A DNA stretch of 40,948 nucleotides from Pseudomonadales bacterium (GCA_028281605.1 JANQJO010000053.1:1-40948), one strand, 5' to 3'. Positions 7,905-17,102 are shown, numbered from the stretch's first letter. Translations and numbers: made by a program. Notes: generated from the sequence alone by a model not told the origin.

Positions 7905-8776
7905 ACCAATCAACACTGCAAGTCATCACAGACACAAGCACACTCAATACCATCAGGCAGCATTGTACAGGCCCGCTTGGCCTGATACCCACCATGGGAA
8001 ACTTACACGCCGGGCACTTACGCTTAATCGAAGTGGCTAAAGAACAAACCGATCAAGTATGGGTCAGTCTTTTTGTCAACCCCACTCAATTCGGAGCCCA
8101 CGAAGACTTCAACCAATACCCTCGCACCCTCGAACAAGATATCGAACAGTTACGTTCAGTGGGAACAGATGCCGTATTCATCCCCACTGCTGAAACCTTA
8201 TACCCTCTGGGTATCGAACGTCACTTGAAGATCAATATCCCCGGTCTGGATAATATTCTCTGTGGACAATACCGCCCTGGCCATTTCAGTGGTGTAGCCT
8301 CTGTAGTCAACAAACTATTTAACCTTGTGCGGCCACAAAAGGCCTTTTTTGGTGAAAAAGATTACCAACAACTCTTAGTCATTCGTACTTTATGCCAAGA
8401 TTTTTTACAAACCATCGATATTATTGGTGTACCCACTGTACGCGAAAGCAATGGATTGGCATTAAGTTCACGCAATCAATATTTATCAAACACCCAACGC
8501 GCTCTTGCCAGTGAATTATTTAAGCATTTAAAACAAACCCAAGCCCTTTTGCAAAACAAAACATTACACAATCAACCAGACGCCTTAACGCAACATTGCA
8601 AGCAACAATTAGATCACTTAACAGAACTGGGCTTTCAACCCGAATACTACGAAATTCGCACGACCGATCGACTAACAAGGCCAACAGTCAACGACACTGA
8701 ATTGAGAACCTTATTAGCCGCTAAGCTGGGCACAACTCGATTAATAGATAATCTTCCTATACACATCCCAGCCTAA
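7901..8776 (+). CDS. panC: Pantoate--beta-alanine ligase (pantothenate synthetase)
   Basis: Joins pantoate and beta-alanine with ATP to make pantothenate; cytoplasmic. The 291-aa protein has the HIGH-type nucleotidyl signature [14 protein letters not shown], the FVNPTQFG pantoate loop, [14 protein letters not shown] (the KMSKS-equivalent region follows) and [13 protein letters not shown]. Length and motif order are standard. It starts inside the panB stop codon (4-nt overlap), so the two are coupled. About 120 nt of AT-rich sequence separate it from the cytochrome gene. Confidence 0.97.
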   Translation: MNQSTLQVITDTSTLNTIRQHCTGPLGLIPTMGNLHAGHLRLIEVAKEQTDQVWVSLFVNPTQFGAHEDFNQYPRTLEQDIEQLRSVGTDAVFIPTAETLYPLGIERHLKINIPGLDNILCGQYRPGHFSGVASVVNKLFNLVRPQKAFFGEKDYQQLLVIRTLCQDFLQTIDIIGVPTVRESNGLALSSRNQYLSNTQRALASELFKHLKQTQALLQNKTLHNQPDALTQHCKQQLDHLTELGFQPEYYEIRTTDRLTRPTVNDTELRTLLAAKLGTTRLIDNLPIHIPA

Positions 8777-8895
8777 CAGGGCTTAACCTCAACGATACAG
8801 AGCCTCACAAAACATATTTTTAGACTTATTGAATTAACGTGCTCTTTTTCTTAGTCTGTCATAAAGACAATAATAATAGATATGAGTTTTACTTT

Positions 8896-9366
8896 ATGCT
8901 TGCACCGTTTTTGTCTAAGCTATTGAAGTCGTGTACCTTGCTATTGATACATGGCCTATTACTAATTGCCTGTGGGAGCAATACTCCCACCGACGGCAAC
9001 GAAGGACCTACCGTTGTCACCGACACAGCCTTCAAACAACGTTGCGACGATTGCCACAATCTCGATGGCAGTCCCAATGTCCCTTTTGGGCCTGCCAATA
9101 TTACCCTTGGGCCTAACAACTGCCAAATAACAGCATGTAACAATACGCAAACACTGGCCACATGGATCGCAGCCAATATGCCGCCTGGCGCCGGTGCCAA
9201 CACCTGTGTCGATGCCTGTGCCCAAGAAACAGCTTTACTTATTACCAGTAATTTTCAAGTCACTCCAACGCTAGCACAACGTATAGAAAGCATTCTAAAC
9301 ACCAGCAAAGTTACCGCTTATGACAACGACTCTGGGGAAACAGTGGATTTAAAAGCCGCTCAATAA
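8896..9366 (+). CDS. Lipoprotein c-type cytochrome (monohaem)
   Basis: A 156-aa exported electron carrier. The start at 8896 is preferred over an upstream GTG at 8839 because it puts a good lipoprotein signal first: LLLIHGLLLIAC with lipobox LIAC and lipidated Cys26. The haem site is RCDDCH (Cys50, Cys53, His54); Met95 in AANMPPG is the likely distal haem ligand, as in class I cytochromes. Four other cysteines (CQITAC and CVDAC) probably form disulfides in an insert between haem site and Met, unusual for small cytochromes. It should be anchored to a membrane on the periplasmic side. The partner enzyme is unknown; neighbours give no hint. Confidence 0.75.
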   Translation: MLAPFLSKLLKSCTLLLIHGLLLIACGSNTPTDGNEGPTVVTDTAFKQRCDDCHNLDGSPNVPFGPANITLGPNNCQITACNNTQTLATWIAANMPPGAGANTCVDACAQETALLITSNFQVTPTLAQRIESILNTSKVTAYDNDSGETVDLKAAQ

Positions 9367-9508
9367 GCTTCCTTTTACACACCACATACCATATACGGTT
9401 CGCCTCGTTTTGCAAGAGCCTAATTCTGTCGTAACAAAAGAAAAGTTGCAGTCATATATCAAGATGCATCCAAATCCTTGATTCGATTATTTATTCTATG
9501 CTACATTC

Positions 9509-9553
9509 GTTTTGCTTCAGACGGACGTTGTCCAACTCCGTCTGAAGCAAAAC
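9509..9553. repeat. Hairpin repeat, family B copy 1
   Basis: A perfect 17-bp inverted repeat (9509-9525 and 9537-9553) with a loop that itself pairs GTTG with CAAC. The arms contain GCTTCAGACGGA/TCCGTCTGAAGC. A related hairpin is at 18018-18057. It lies between the cytochrome gene and the gene at 9665 in a 298-bp intergenic region with no other feature seen; it may terminate transcription in either direction. Confidence 0.85.
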
Positions 9554-9664
9554 AGACAGAATGACTAAATCCATATATCTTGACGCTTATGTATTTCACT
9601 TATTGATGGCCAACAACAAAACAAAAACAGTATGTTATCGAAGATACGATAAAGGTTAAAAAGT

Positions 9665-10846
9665 ATGAATATTAAAGAACAATTGATCCGTCTATTAAAT
9701 CCGCTAGAAAATGCACAGATTGAAATCAGAGAAATCGAAACAACCCCTCTGTTTCCTGATGGTACGAAAACCTCTCTATTAACAGGTATCGAAACAGTAC
9801 TTACGGATATCAAAACACGCCTAAGTGAAGACTCAATACAGAATGGTCTAAATTCAGCGGTACGCCATTATCAAACCCTTATCCTAGGCTTACAAGGTTG
9901 TCCGAATTCACGCGCAGTGGATACCAGACGTAGCTTACAAAAAGCGCTTGATTCTGTGGAAAAAATACCTAAACAGATTCCGATACATGAATTGGTGCAA
10001 ACAATTTGCTCTAAAATGCCAGATTCAATTTTTAGGTCAGCCGACAAAACGGAGGATGCTTATAGTCAAGCTAGCTTACTCGCAGAGCTGGTGAAAAATC
10101 CAGAGGAAATTCGTAAAATTGATCTTAGACATTCAAAAATCTTTCAAGACTTTCAGACAAAATATCCAAAATCCCCTGATGCAACATTATTATTCGCAAC
10201 TGCTGAGAAACTTTGTTTTAGTCTAATCGCTCAAATTACTCATAATCTTTCTCGAACAAACACACCAGTAATTTATTATCCTGGAATAGGTCATAGCTTT
10301 CCAAACTCACCATATTCATTAGATCTTTTAAGTGCCATTCAGATATTTAATGCATCCCAAGTATTTGGAGTCGAATTAAACCCAATGGATCCTGATTGCT
10401 TTAGCGATTTTGTAAAGCAAACAATGACAAGCAACAAAATCGAGCGATATACAATTACATCGAATGGGCCAAATGATCATGCTGTTGAATTTTTTTATGA
10501 AGGCTTGCCTAGAATTGTCAGCGTCAAATTTAACACAAATGCTTATCATTATATTCCGGACGAACTGCAAAAGATTGATGGTCTACTGGTTAAACGGACC
10601 TTCGGGCTAGAAAGGGGCTTACCTGCTGGACTCCATGAAAAAGCGAACTTCTTGTATACAACTAATGAAACAACTTCTGAACACAACTCCACTTACAACA
10701 ATTTCTGCAGAGACATGACAAACGGAAAAATTCCTCTGTTTAATTTCTTGAATATGGATAGCTTATCAGAGGCTACTGCGAAAGCATTTGATATTGCAGT
10801 ACACTTTCGTCATGAAAGACTTGCTATAAACCCTAAAATAATATAG
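9665..10846 (+). CDS. Hypothetical protein, possible Rossmann-like domain
   Basis: A 393-aa soluble protein of no recognised family, without a signal peptide or membrane segments. Residues 1-190 are mainly helical and charged. At about residues 201-240, PVIYYPGIGHSFPNSPYSLD followed by a helix and QVFGVELNP resembles a strand-loop-helix-strand unit like the ligand motif I region of methyltransferase-type Rossmann folds, with an acidic Glu at the end of the second strand. This is suggestive only. AAGG precedes the ATG by about 9 nt. It stands alone between a hairpin repeat and the transporter gene; a SAM-dependent enzyme or a secreted effector are both possible. Confidence 0.5.
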   Translation: MNIKEQLIRLLNPLENAQIEIREIETTPLFPDGTKTSLLTGIETVLTDIKTRLSEDSIQNGLNSAVRHYQTLILGLQGCPNSRAVDTRRSLQKALDSVEKIPKQIPIHELVQTICSKMPDSIFRSADKTEDAYSQASLLAELVKNPEEIRKIDLRHSKIFQDFQTKYPKSPDATLLFATAEKLCFSLIAQITHNLSRTNTPVIYYPGIGHSFPNSPYSLDLLSAIQIFNASQVFGVELNPMDPDCFSDFVKQTMTSNKIERYTITSNGPNDHAVEFFYEGLPRIVSVKFNTNAYHYIPDELQKIDGLLVKRTFGLERGLPAGLHEKANFLYTTNETTSEHNSTYNNFCRDMTNGKIPLFNFLNMDSLSEATAKAFDIAVHFRHERLAINPKII

Positions 10847-10975
10847 TACGCAAAAGTTGTAACAAACCTTAAAATTCAATCGCGAAGGGTATATGATAGA
10901 AAGCTGTAAACTTTCGTACGGTATATACACCCAAAGAGATGCGGTTTTATATGAAATGTCTACCCTCTGTCTGAC

Positions 10976-11842
10976 ATGACAAACCACCCGTTAAAAGGCG
11001 CTCTATTTTTATTAGCCGGTGAATTTCTACTGGCCGCCATGGCTGCGAGCATCAAACACAGCACCACCTTTATCCCTCATGAGCTACTGGTTTTTGGCCG
11101 CAACTTATTTGGACTGTTAGCTTTGCTTCCTTTGTTAATCCTGCACCCTGTCTCATTGCGTACTGACCAACTCAAACTGCACCTATTACGCTCACTCATA
11201 GGCCTCACAGCCATGTACGGTTATTTCTATGTAATCGCTCATATCCCTTTAACTGAAGCGATCTTAGTCAAATTCACTGCGCCTTTTTTTCTGCCTTTAA
11301 TCGCTTTTCTTTGGTTAGGCGAGCCACTTGCGCATAAAACCTATTGGGCCATTGCCATAGGATTTATCGGCATTACACTCATTCTACAACCTGGCAGTGA
11401 TCAATTTTCTCCAGTGGCACTGGTCGGTATTGCAGCCGCCGCTTGCGCCAGCGTGGCCAAAGTCTGCATCAGGCGTATGGCTTCTACCGAACCCAACCTT
11501 CGTATTGTGTTCTACTTTGCTTTGATATCCACCACAGTATCCTGTATTCCTCTGACTTGGTCCTGGCAAAGCTTATCCTGGCAGCATTGGAGTTGGTTAA
11601 TTGTAGTAGGCTGCTTGGGCACAGGCGGACAAGTCTTAATGACACAAGCCTATCGAATTGCCCAACCCGGCCAAGTGGGTATCTATACCTACTCGGCTGT
11701 CATCTATGCCAGTTTAATTGGGTGGATAGTTTGGGGAGAGCTGTTGAATCTACTGGCTTGGATCGGTACTGGACTTGTAATCCTAGCTGGAATTTGGAAT
11801 TTAAAAGTAACTAAAAATAATCATTCAAAGTCCATTGACTGA
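10976..11842 (+). CDS. DMT superfamily (EamA) transporter
   Basis: A 288-aa inner-membrane protein with ten hydrophobic segments arranged as two EamA halves of five (roughly residues 1-140 and 145-285). Typical signatures are GALFLLAGEFLLAAMAASIK at the start, FGRNLFGLLALLPL in helix 2, LTEAILVKFTAPFFLPLIAF in helix 4, and GTGGQVLMTQAYRIAQPGQV in the second half. Such proteins export metabolites or amino acids; the substrate cannot be told from sequence. No clear ribosome site precedes the ATG. The gene ends about 100 nt before a family A palindrome. Confidence 0.88.
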   Translation: MTNHPLKGALFLLAGEFLLAAMAASIKHSTTFIPHELLVFGRNLFGLLALLPLLILHPVSLRTDQLKLHLLRSLIGLTAMYGYFYVIAHIPLTEAILVKFTAPFFLPLIAFLWLGEPLAHKTYWAIAIGFIGITLILQPGSDQFSPVALVGIAAAACASVAKVCIRRMASTEPNLRIVFYFALISTTVSCIPLTWSWQSLSWQHWSWLIVVGCLGTGGQVLMTQAYRIAQPGQVGIYTYSAVIYASLIGWIVWGELLNLLAWIGTGLVILAGIWNLKVTKNNHSKSID

Positions 11843-11943
11843 AATCATGGACAGCTTTACATATACAATCAGTAACCTACTCCACATTTTCTAAAGCCAT
11901 CCCAATAATCCACAACTATTCAACTAAACTTTCGTTAAATAAA

Positions 11944-12042
11944 GGAATGGGAACGAAATAACTTTAATATTTGGAGCGGATGCTTGTTCTCGCGAAGCGA
12001 GTTCAGCAGCGGAAAATGTTAAAGTTATTTTGTCCCCATTCC
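11944..12042. repeat. Palindromic repeat, family A copy 3
   Basis: 29-bp arms (11944-11972 and 12014-12042) with three mismatches, two of them G-T wobbles, around a core nearly identical to copy 2, including CTCGC-GAA-GCGAG. Its right arm contains the last codons and the stop codon of the ATPase gene on the minus strand. Its position between convergent genes suits a terminator role. Confidence 0.9.
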
Positions 12043-14562
12043 TGAGCACTCCATACTCCGATAGCGCACAAACTTCGCAAGTAAATACGTACAAAACAAA
12101 GCAAACAATAACCAACTCATCGCTTCTAAAGTCATATCAGTAGTCTGCAACCACTGCTGCAAACCCACATGAGTCACCGCCAACACTTGCGCTAAAAAGG
12201 CCAAAATCACTGCAAACCAAAGACCTAGGTTTCTCGGGCTTTCACCTTTCCAGTGACGCGCCGGACCGATTAAAACCAACTGAGCCAAGGTCATATAACA
12301 AAACACCGTTGTCTGCACCAATTCTCGAGAAAACTCCCCATAAGGTAAAGCCAATAATAATATCAAAGCCAACAAACCACAGAGCCCACCCGACCATAAC
12401 ACAAAACGCAAAGACGAAGCATCCAACAAAGGCGCTTGCGCTGCCTGCGGCGGCACTTGCATCGCATGTGGATGTTTATCCAAAGTTAAAGCCAAAGCTG
12501 GCAATGAATCCGTTAATAAGTTAATCCATAAAATTTGCGCAGCCGTCAGAGGCAACCACGGCGTTTGCCCAGGCGCCGTACTCATAAATGCAATACAGGC
12601 CCCTATACTGATGAGTAAAACTTCCATTAAGTTAGCCGAAAATAAAAAACGAATTACTTTTTGGATATTAGCAAAAATCGTTCGGCCTTCAGCAATGGCC
12701 GCCACTAACGTCGCAAAATTATCGTCCAACAAAACCAAATCAGCCACTTCACGACTGACGTCGCTGCCTCTTTTTCCCATCGCCACGCCCACGTCGGCTG
12801 CTTTCAAAGCAGGTGCATCATTGACCCCATCCCCTGTCACTCCAACCAGTTCACCTTGCTCCTGCAAAGCTCGCACAATCGACAACTTATGCTCAGGTTT
12901 CACTCTAGCAAACACAGCTGTATGCTTAACCGCTTGCTGCTGTCCCAACTCATCTAACGCGTCCCATTGGTCACCAGTCAAAACGGTGTTTTCGTTCTCT
13001 GGCCAATGAATATCGATTTGCTCAGCAACGGACTTTGCTGTTCCTGGGTGATCACCGGTCATCATCAAAACCCGAATACCTGCTTGCTGGGCCTCCTTCA
13101 CCGCTTGGGGTACTTCTGCTCGCGGGGGGTCCCACAACAAAACCAGACCCAACCACTCTAATGCCTGCTCTGTTTCTCCATCCCCCATGGCCAAAGCCAG
13201 GGCTCTATAACCTTGCGCTGCAATCTCCTCCAGACGAGCTTGCCAACGAGCACGCTGTTCATCGGATAAAGTACAACGAGCCAATAAGACTTCTGGCGCT
13301 CCCTTCAAGTAACTGTAGATCTGCCCATCCTGCCGTTGTACAGTCACTCTCATGTACATCCAAGCAGAATCAAAATCTTTGCGACTAATAATCGAATGAT
13401 CACGACGTACTGCCGCAACCTTATAAGCCTGATCTTGTAAATAGTGCAATAAAGCCAATTCTAAAGGATCACCTAAAGACTGAGTTTCATCAGCATCATT
13501 GGCTAAGGTCATCACCCGTAACGCCTGCTCCGTGTTGACTGCCTCTAAACCTTTCACCTGCATTTTGTTTTCAGTCAAGGTGCCAGTTTTATCTGTAGCC
13601 ACCACCGTAATAGAACCCAATGCTTCAACCGCCGCTAAACGTCTAATCACTGCTTTACGCTCTGCCATGCGCTGCACACCAAACGCCAGAGCAGTAGTCA
13701 CTACCGCAGGCAAACTCTCAGGCACTGCAGCCACCGCCAAAGCCACAGCAAATAAAAAAATATGACCGAATTGACCTAAGCCTAAAAGGCCGGTCCCCAG
13801 CACCATCAACACCAACGCAATCGTCAACACAAGATAAGCCAGTTTACGCGCAAAACTCGTCATTCGTCGTTCTAACGGAGGCGGTTCTTGTTCTGTACTT
13901 TCAAGCAAATGAGCTAACTGCCCTACGGCACTGTGTACACCCGTGCGCAATAGCACAACTTTTGCAACCCCTCGCACCGCCAAAGTGCCTGCGCTGACTT
14001 CCTCTTGAGTATGCTTGATAATAGGAATGGACTCTCCCGTTAACATGGATTCATCCACCATCAGATCAGTGTGGCCTATAATTCGCCCATCTGCAGGAAT
14101 ACGATCACCTGCTTCTACACGAATCACATCATCAGGCACTAAAAAACGACTGGGTATCTGCTGCCAACTCCCCTCACGCAAGACCCAAGAATGTGGGGCA
14201 CCCAATTGCTCAAGTTTTTGCAAGGCCGCCTCAGACTTCATTTCCTGACCAACCCCCAACCCCGCATTAATCAGTAAAATCACTAAGATTGTGATAGACT
14301 CTACGGGCAAACCAAAAGCACCCTGATGCCACCAATGCAGTAAATCAAACAACAACGCGAAAGCTAAAATATAAATTAAAGGGTTATGCAATTGATGCAA
14401 TAAACGTTGCCACCAAGTCGCTGGTTTCTGTTTAGGTAAGGTATTCTCACCGTACTGTTCTAAACGTTGATCTGCTTGTTGCTGCGTAATTCCGTTACTT
14501 TCACTGGCTTCAGCCTTTTTTTTATCTATATCTAATGATGGGACAGATGATGAATCATTCAT
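12025..14562 (-). CDS. P-type cation-transporting ATPase (P2, calcium-pump-like)
   Basis: An inner-membrane pump of about 845 aa that uses aspartyl-phosphate chemistry to move cations. In order it has a cation-ATPase N-terminal domain (ITQQQADQRLEQYGENTLP), the actuator TGES loop, the M4 site VAAVPESLPAVV, the phosphorylated DKTGTLTENKM (Asp near 322), the hinge TGDGVNDAPALK, the M5 segment SANLMEVLLI and M6 ILWINLLTDSLPAL. Glu in PESLP, Asn/Glu in M5 and Asn/Asp in M6 match the calcium ligands of P2A pumps, so Ca2+ is the best guess; Mn2+ or others are possible. The frame is open to 14643 but no upstream start has a good ribosome site. The last six residues are encoded by a family A palindrome. 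Confidence 0.92.
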   Translation of the reverse strand: MNDSSSVPSLDIDKKKAEASESNGITQQQADQRLEQYGENTLPKQKPATWWQRLLHQLHNPLIYILAFALLFDLLHWWHQGAFGLPVESITILVILLINAGLGVGQEMKSEAALQKLEQLGAPHSWVLREGSWQQIPSRFLVPDDVIRVEAGDRIPADGRIIGHTDLMVDESMLTGESIPIIKHTQEEVSAGTLAVRGVAKVVLLRTGVHSAVGQLAHLLESTEQEPPPLERRMTSFARKLAYLVLTIALVLMVLGTGLLGLGQFGHIFLFAVALAVAAVPESLPAVVTTALAFGVQRMAERKAVIRRLAAVEALGSITVVATDKTGTLTENKMQVKGLEAVNTEQALRVMTLANDADETQSLGDPLELALLHYLQDQAYKVAAVRRDHSIISRKDFDSAWMYMRVTVQRQDGQIYSYLKGAPEVLLARCTLSDEQRARWQARLEEIAAQGYRALALAMGDGETEQALEWLGLVLLWDPPRAEVPQAVKEAQQAGIRVLMMTGDHPGTAKSVAEQIDIHWPENENTVLTGDQWDALDELGQQQAVKHTAVFARVKPEHKLSIVRALQEQGELVGVTGDGVNDAPALKAADVGVAMGKRGSDVSREVADLVLLDDNFATLVAAIAEGRTIFANIQKVIRFLFSANLMEVLLISIGACIAFMSTAPGQTPWLPLTAAQILWINLLTDSLPALALTLDKHPHAMQVPPQAAQAPLLDASSLRFVLWSGGLCGLLALILLLALPYGEFSRELVQTTVFCYMTLAQLVLIGPARHWKGESPRNLGLWFAVILAFLAQVLAVTHVGLQQWLQTTDMTLEAMSWLLFALFCTYLLAKFVRYRSMECSGMGTK

Positions 14563-14587
14563 AGACTGCTTCACATTGCTATTGTTA

Positions 14588-15826
14588 TTACTCACTCTTT
14601 GCAGCTTGTCTAGAAACAACATAGTCTCTAATCGATACTGCAAGCCCCCTCACAACGTTATCAAACTTACCGTCCATCCACAATCGGGCTAAAACTAACG
14701 CGGTACGTCGTAAATGTTGCTCACGTGCCAATGCTCTTTTATCTTGCTCACATTTCGATAACGGCTGGCCTTGTTTATCAAACTGGTCACTGACACTCTC
14801 AGTAAACTCATCTCTAACTGCGCTGTGTAATACTTTCTGTAAAGTGTTCAAAACAATGCTAATTGTTTTATACAAAAAATGTCGGGTACTATGATGAGCA
14901 ACACCATACTGTTTATTTATCAGCTTGTCGATTTGATACTGTAACTTCCTTACAATAGACCACTCAAGAGGCTCATTAAAATCAGCATTTCGTATAAAAG
15001 GAAAAAACCACTTTAATCCTGGGGTTTGAGCGAGAAAAACGCTAAATTTCTTTAACCTTAACGCTGCATTCATTTCAGCTTCCAGATCATCAATCACTAT
15101 ATTGACCGCTTCCAACATCAGCCTTCGCAACGATATCCAGTGCAAGTTAATTATTTTCTTCGATACTAATTTGTGCTTCAACATTAACTTAACTACTTCT
15201 GAAACTACTGTATTGACACCATCACAACATTGTTTTTCAATCATACGTCGAGGGTAATACACCTGCTCTCTCAATAAAGAGTTATGCAAATACTTTGCTA
15301 TATGTGTAAATTCCATCTTACGCGGACGGTTCATTTTATATTTTAAGACACCATCATCTGATTTAATAGGCACTTTACAAACAAGATTGGGTGATTCTTT
15401 GTTATCACAAAATACAGTTGAATATTCCATAAACCCAATCCGGCTCGTATCATTACACTCAGCAAGAGCAAACAAAAGCTCTTTTCGACACTCTTTGAAA
15501 AGTGACTTAATCTCTTTTCCCCAACCCAAACCGAGAGATTCAGCCTGTTTTAGTAAATCCGTATGCTTCCGATACATCTCTCTAAGAGCTGGATTAAACA
15601 ATGCTCTTGACATAGGAAACTTTTCGTTTATCATTCCCAATATATCTTTTTTCATATGCTCCAAACTACGCATACCACATAAAACAGATGACTCATTCAC
15701 TGTAAGCTGTTGTCCCAATGACCGCTCAGGTACAACATTTTCTGCGCTTAAGATCCCTCCTTTTTGTGGTACAGGTTGTGGTACAGGGGTTCTCACATAA
15801 AATTCAGGAATCTGCAAATTATCCAC
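14588..15826 (-). CDS. Hypothetical protein, helical, unknown function
   Basis: A 412-aa soluble protein not recognised as any family. It is largely helical and basic, with several cysteines, no signal peptide and no convincing membrane helix. A short hydrophobic patch, FLAQTPGLKWFFPF, lies near residue 265. The annotated start is GTG; a GAGG sits directly before it, so a TTG three codons further in (8 nt after GAGG) is an equally good start. It ends 25 nt before the preferred ATPase start and is probably co-transcribed with it, but there is no functional link visible. It is a candidate lineage-specific or effector protein. Confidence 0.55.
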   Translation of the reverse strand: MDNLQIPEFYVRTPVPQPVPQKGGILSAENVVPERSLGQQLTVNESSVLCGMRSLEHMKKDILGMINEKFPMSRALFNPALREMYRKHTDLLKQAESLGLGWGKEIKSLFKECRKELLFALAECNDTSRIGFMEYSTVFCDNKESPNLVCKVPIKSDDGVLKYKMNRPRKMEFTHIAKYLHNSLLREQVYYPRRMIEKQCCDGVNTVVSEVVKLMLKHKLVSKKIINLHWISLRRLMLEAVNIVIDDLEAEMNAALRLKKFSVFLAQTPGLKWFFPFIRNADFNEPLEWSIVRKLQYQIDKLINKQYGVAHHSTRHFLYKTISIVLNTLQKVLHSAVRDEFTESVSDQFDKQGQPLSKCEQDKRALAREQHLRRTALVLARLWMDGKFDNVVRGLAVSIRDYVVSRQAAKSE

Positions 15827-16288
15827 CTCATTCTAAGAGTTGTTGAAAAATTAATATAACCAATTGATTATAATATCAAAACTTGTATCATGGCGGTTCC
15901 AACACCAAACTTACATTGCAAGCTTACCATGACCAATTAACACTCAGACATGAACGCTTGTCAAAACCAAGGAACATGCACGAAGCAACTTTAACATTTG
16001 TCGGGTCAGAGGGGCCAGACCCCGTCTGCCCAAGGCTTGGTTGTAGTGTCCAAAAAAACGGGCTCTCTACTTCTATACATTACAGCCAGGAATCCCCATA
16101 ATATGGGCCATTATTTGCGCTGATCAAAATTACTTCGCAATGACCAACAATATCCAGTCCTTGTGATAGGACGGTAAAATTGCAAGAAATGTTTATTTTA
16201 TATTTGCCCAAGATACTGTCTTTCTATAGAATAGCATTTTTTTATGTTGCCTTTGCATTGAGACAGCAGGCTTAAAGATTTATTTATT
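15827..16288. other. Intergenic region with decayed repeats
   Basis: About 460 bp with no gene I can support. It holds a half-copy of repeat family A and a short GGGTC/GACCC hairpin (see 15971-16027). A 72-codon open frame (15883-16101) crosses these repeats and is judged accidental. Confidence 0.5.
15971..16027. repeat. Decayed half of family A repeat plus REP-like hairpin
   Basis: 15971-16000 matches the left arm of copies 2 and 3 (GCACGAA, then AACTTTAACATTTG) but the core and right arm are missing. It is followed at once by GGGTCAGAGGGGCCAGACCC (16004-16023), a short inverted repeat resembling REP sequences that accompany RAYT-type transposases in other gammaproteobacteria. Confidence 0.55.
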
Positions 16289-16468
16289 GGGCGTGTTGAA
16301 GTTTCATAAATTGAGGCAAAATTGTGAACTGATTGATGAGAAAAAAATTTAAAAAGCCGTTAAAAAGCGGAGTGTATGTGCAATACATGAGCATTTTTAA
16401 CGGCTTTTTAAATTTTTTTATCGCGATCAGGTGCGATTTTGGCCAATTTATGAAACTTCAACACGCCC
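16289..16468. repeat. 180-bp nested palindrome (MITE-like), family D
   Basis: The outer ends are a 25-bp perfect inverted repeat beginning GGGCGTGTTGAAGTTTCATA. The inner arms are a 26-bp perfect inverted repeat (16341-16366 and 16394-16419, AAAAAAATTTAAAAAGCCGT...). The centre pairs again, TGTAT with ATACA. Between outer and inner arms the two sides are only partly similar. No transposase and no clear target duplication is visible. The right arm runs into the collagen-like reading frame. Confidence 0.9.
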
Positions 16469-17102
16469 TAAGCTAAAGTATTGGGCAGATAGGTTTTACA
16501 ACTTGCAAATTTCGCAGATTAGTAGGGAAGTTACTGTTGGAGTTTCAACCGCACTTGCCACGGCATTTATCACATCATGCTTGCTTTGGATTGCAGGTGC
16601 ATTCGATAAAAACATAGATGACATTCATGTGCAAAGCATAGCTTCTCAATTGATAAGAAAAAAAGAATTCACTGACCATCTGCTGTTTCTTTTAGATAAG
16701 GATAGTTCTTTTATTGGTAAGCAAGGAGAGCAAGGGCCTAAAGGAGAGCAAGGTATTCAAGGCTTGAAAGGACCTAAAGGAGAACGCGGAGAAATAGGCC
16801 CGCAAGGTCAACAAGGGCCACGTGGTTTGCAAGGTCTAAAAGGCCCTAAGGGGGACATTGGACCAGCTGGTCCGGAAGGGGAAAAAGGTGAAAATTACAC
16901 ACCATTGGTGGAATTTTTTATTAAAAAAGGTAATAGCGGCAAAATAACCTGTGACCTTTTCTGTAAAGGCGATTCAGAAAGCTGGTGGGCAAAAGAAAGT
17001 GGTACTTGTGTAAGCGCAAAGCATAAAAATAGCGAGCAATACTTATCATGCGGTGATATTTCAAATGATGAAATAATTTGTGTTTGCAGTAAAATCAAAT
17101 GA
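16431..17102 (+). CDS. Collagen-like repeat membrane protein
   Basis: A 223-aa predicted type II membrane protein. One membrane helix at about residues 38-60 ([19 protein letters not shown]) is followed by a short linker, then about 20 Gly-X-Y triplets (residues 95-154, such as [19 protein letters not shown]). A C-terminal domain of about 68 residues has six cysteines in pairs (CDLFC, CVC). The triplets should form a trimeric triple helix outside the cytoplasm, with the Cys-rich end as a knob. The frame starts at GTG inside the right arm of a 180-bp palindrome, so the first dozen codons derive from the repeat; a TTG at 16504 is an alternative. The original start may have been lost. A lipoprotein gene follows 47 nt later. 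Confidence 0.75.
   Translation: MRFWPIYETSTRPKLKYWADRFYNLQISQISREVTVGVSTALATAFITSCLLWIAGAFDKNIDDIHVQSIASQLIRKKEFTDHLLFLLDKDSSFIGKQGEQGPKGEQGIQGLKGPKGERGEIGPQGQQGPRGLQGLKGPKGDIGPAGPEGEKGENYTPLVEFFIKKGNSGKITCDLFCKGDSESWWAKESGTCVSAKHKNSEQYLSCGDISNDEIICVCSKIK

Noticed and set aside
9509..9553. Evidence that the host is a Neisseria relative
   Set aside because: Only a nine-base resemblance to the uptake sequence; gene content and AT-rich codon use do not support it.
11944..12042. attC site
   Set aside because: Arms are long and nearly perfect, without the R/L box spacing or bulged base seen at 5421-5492.
15883..16101. 72-codon plus-strand open frame
   Set aside because: Crosses a decayed repeat and a REP-like hairpin; no ribosome site or recognisable domain.
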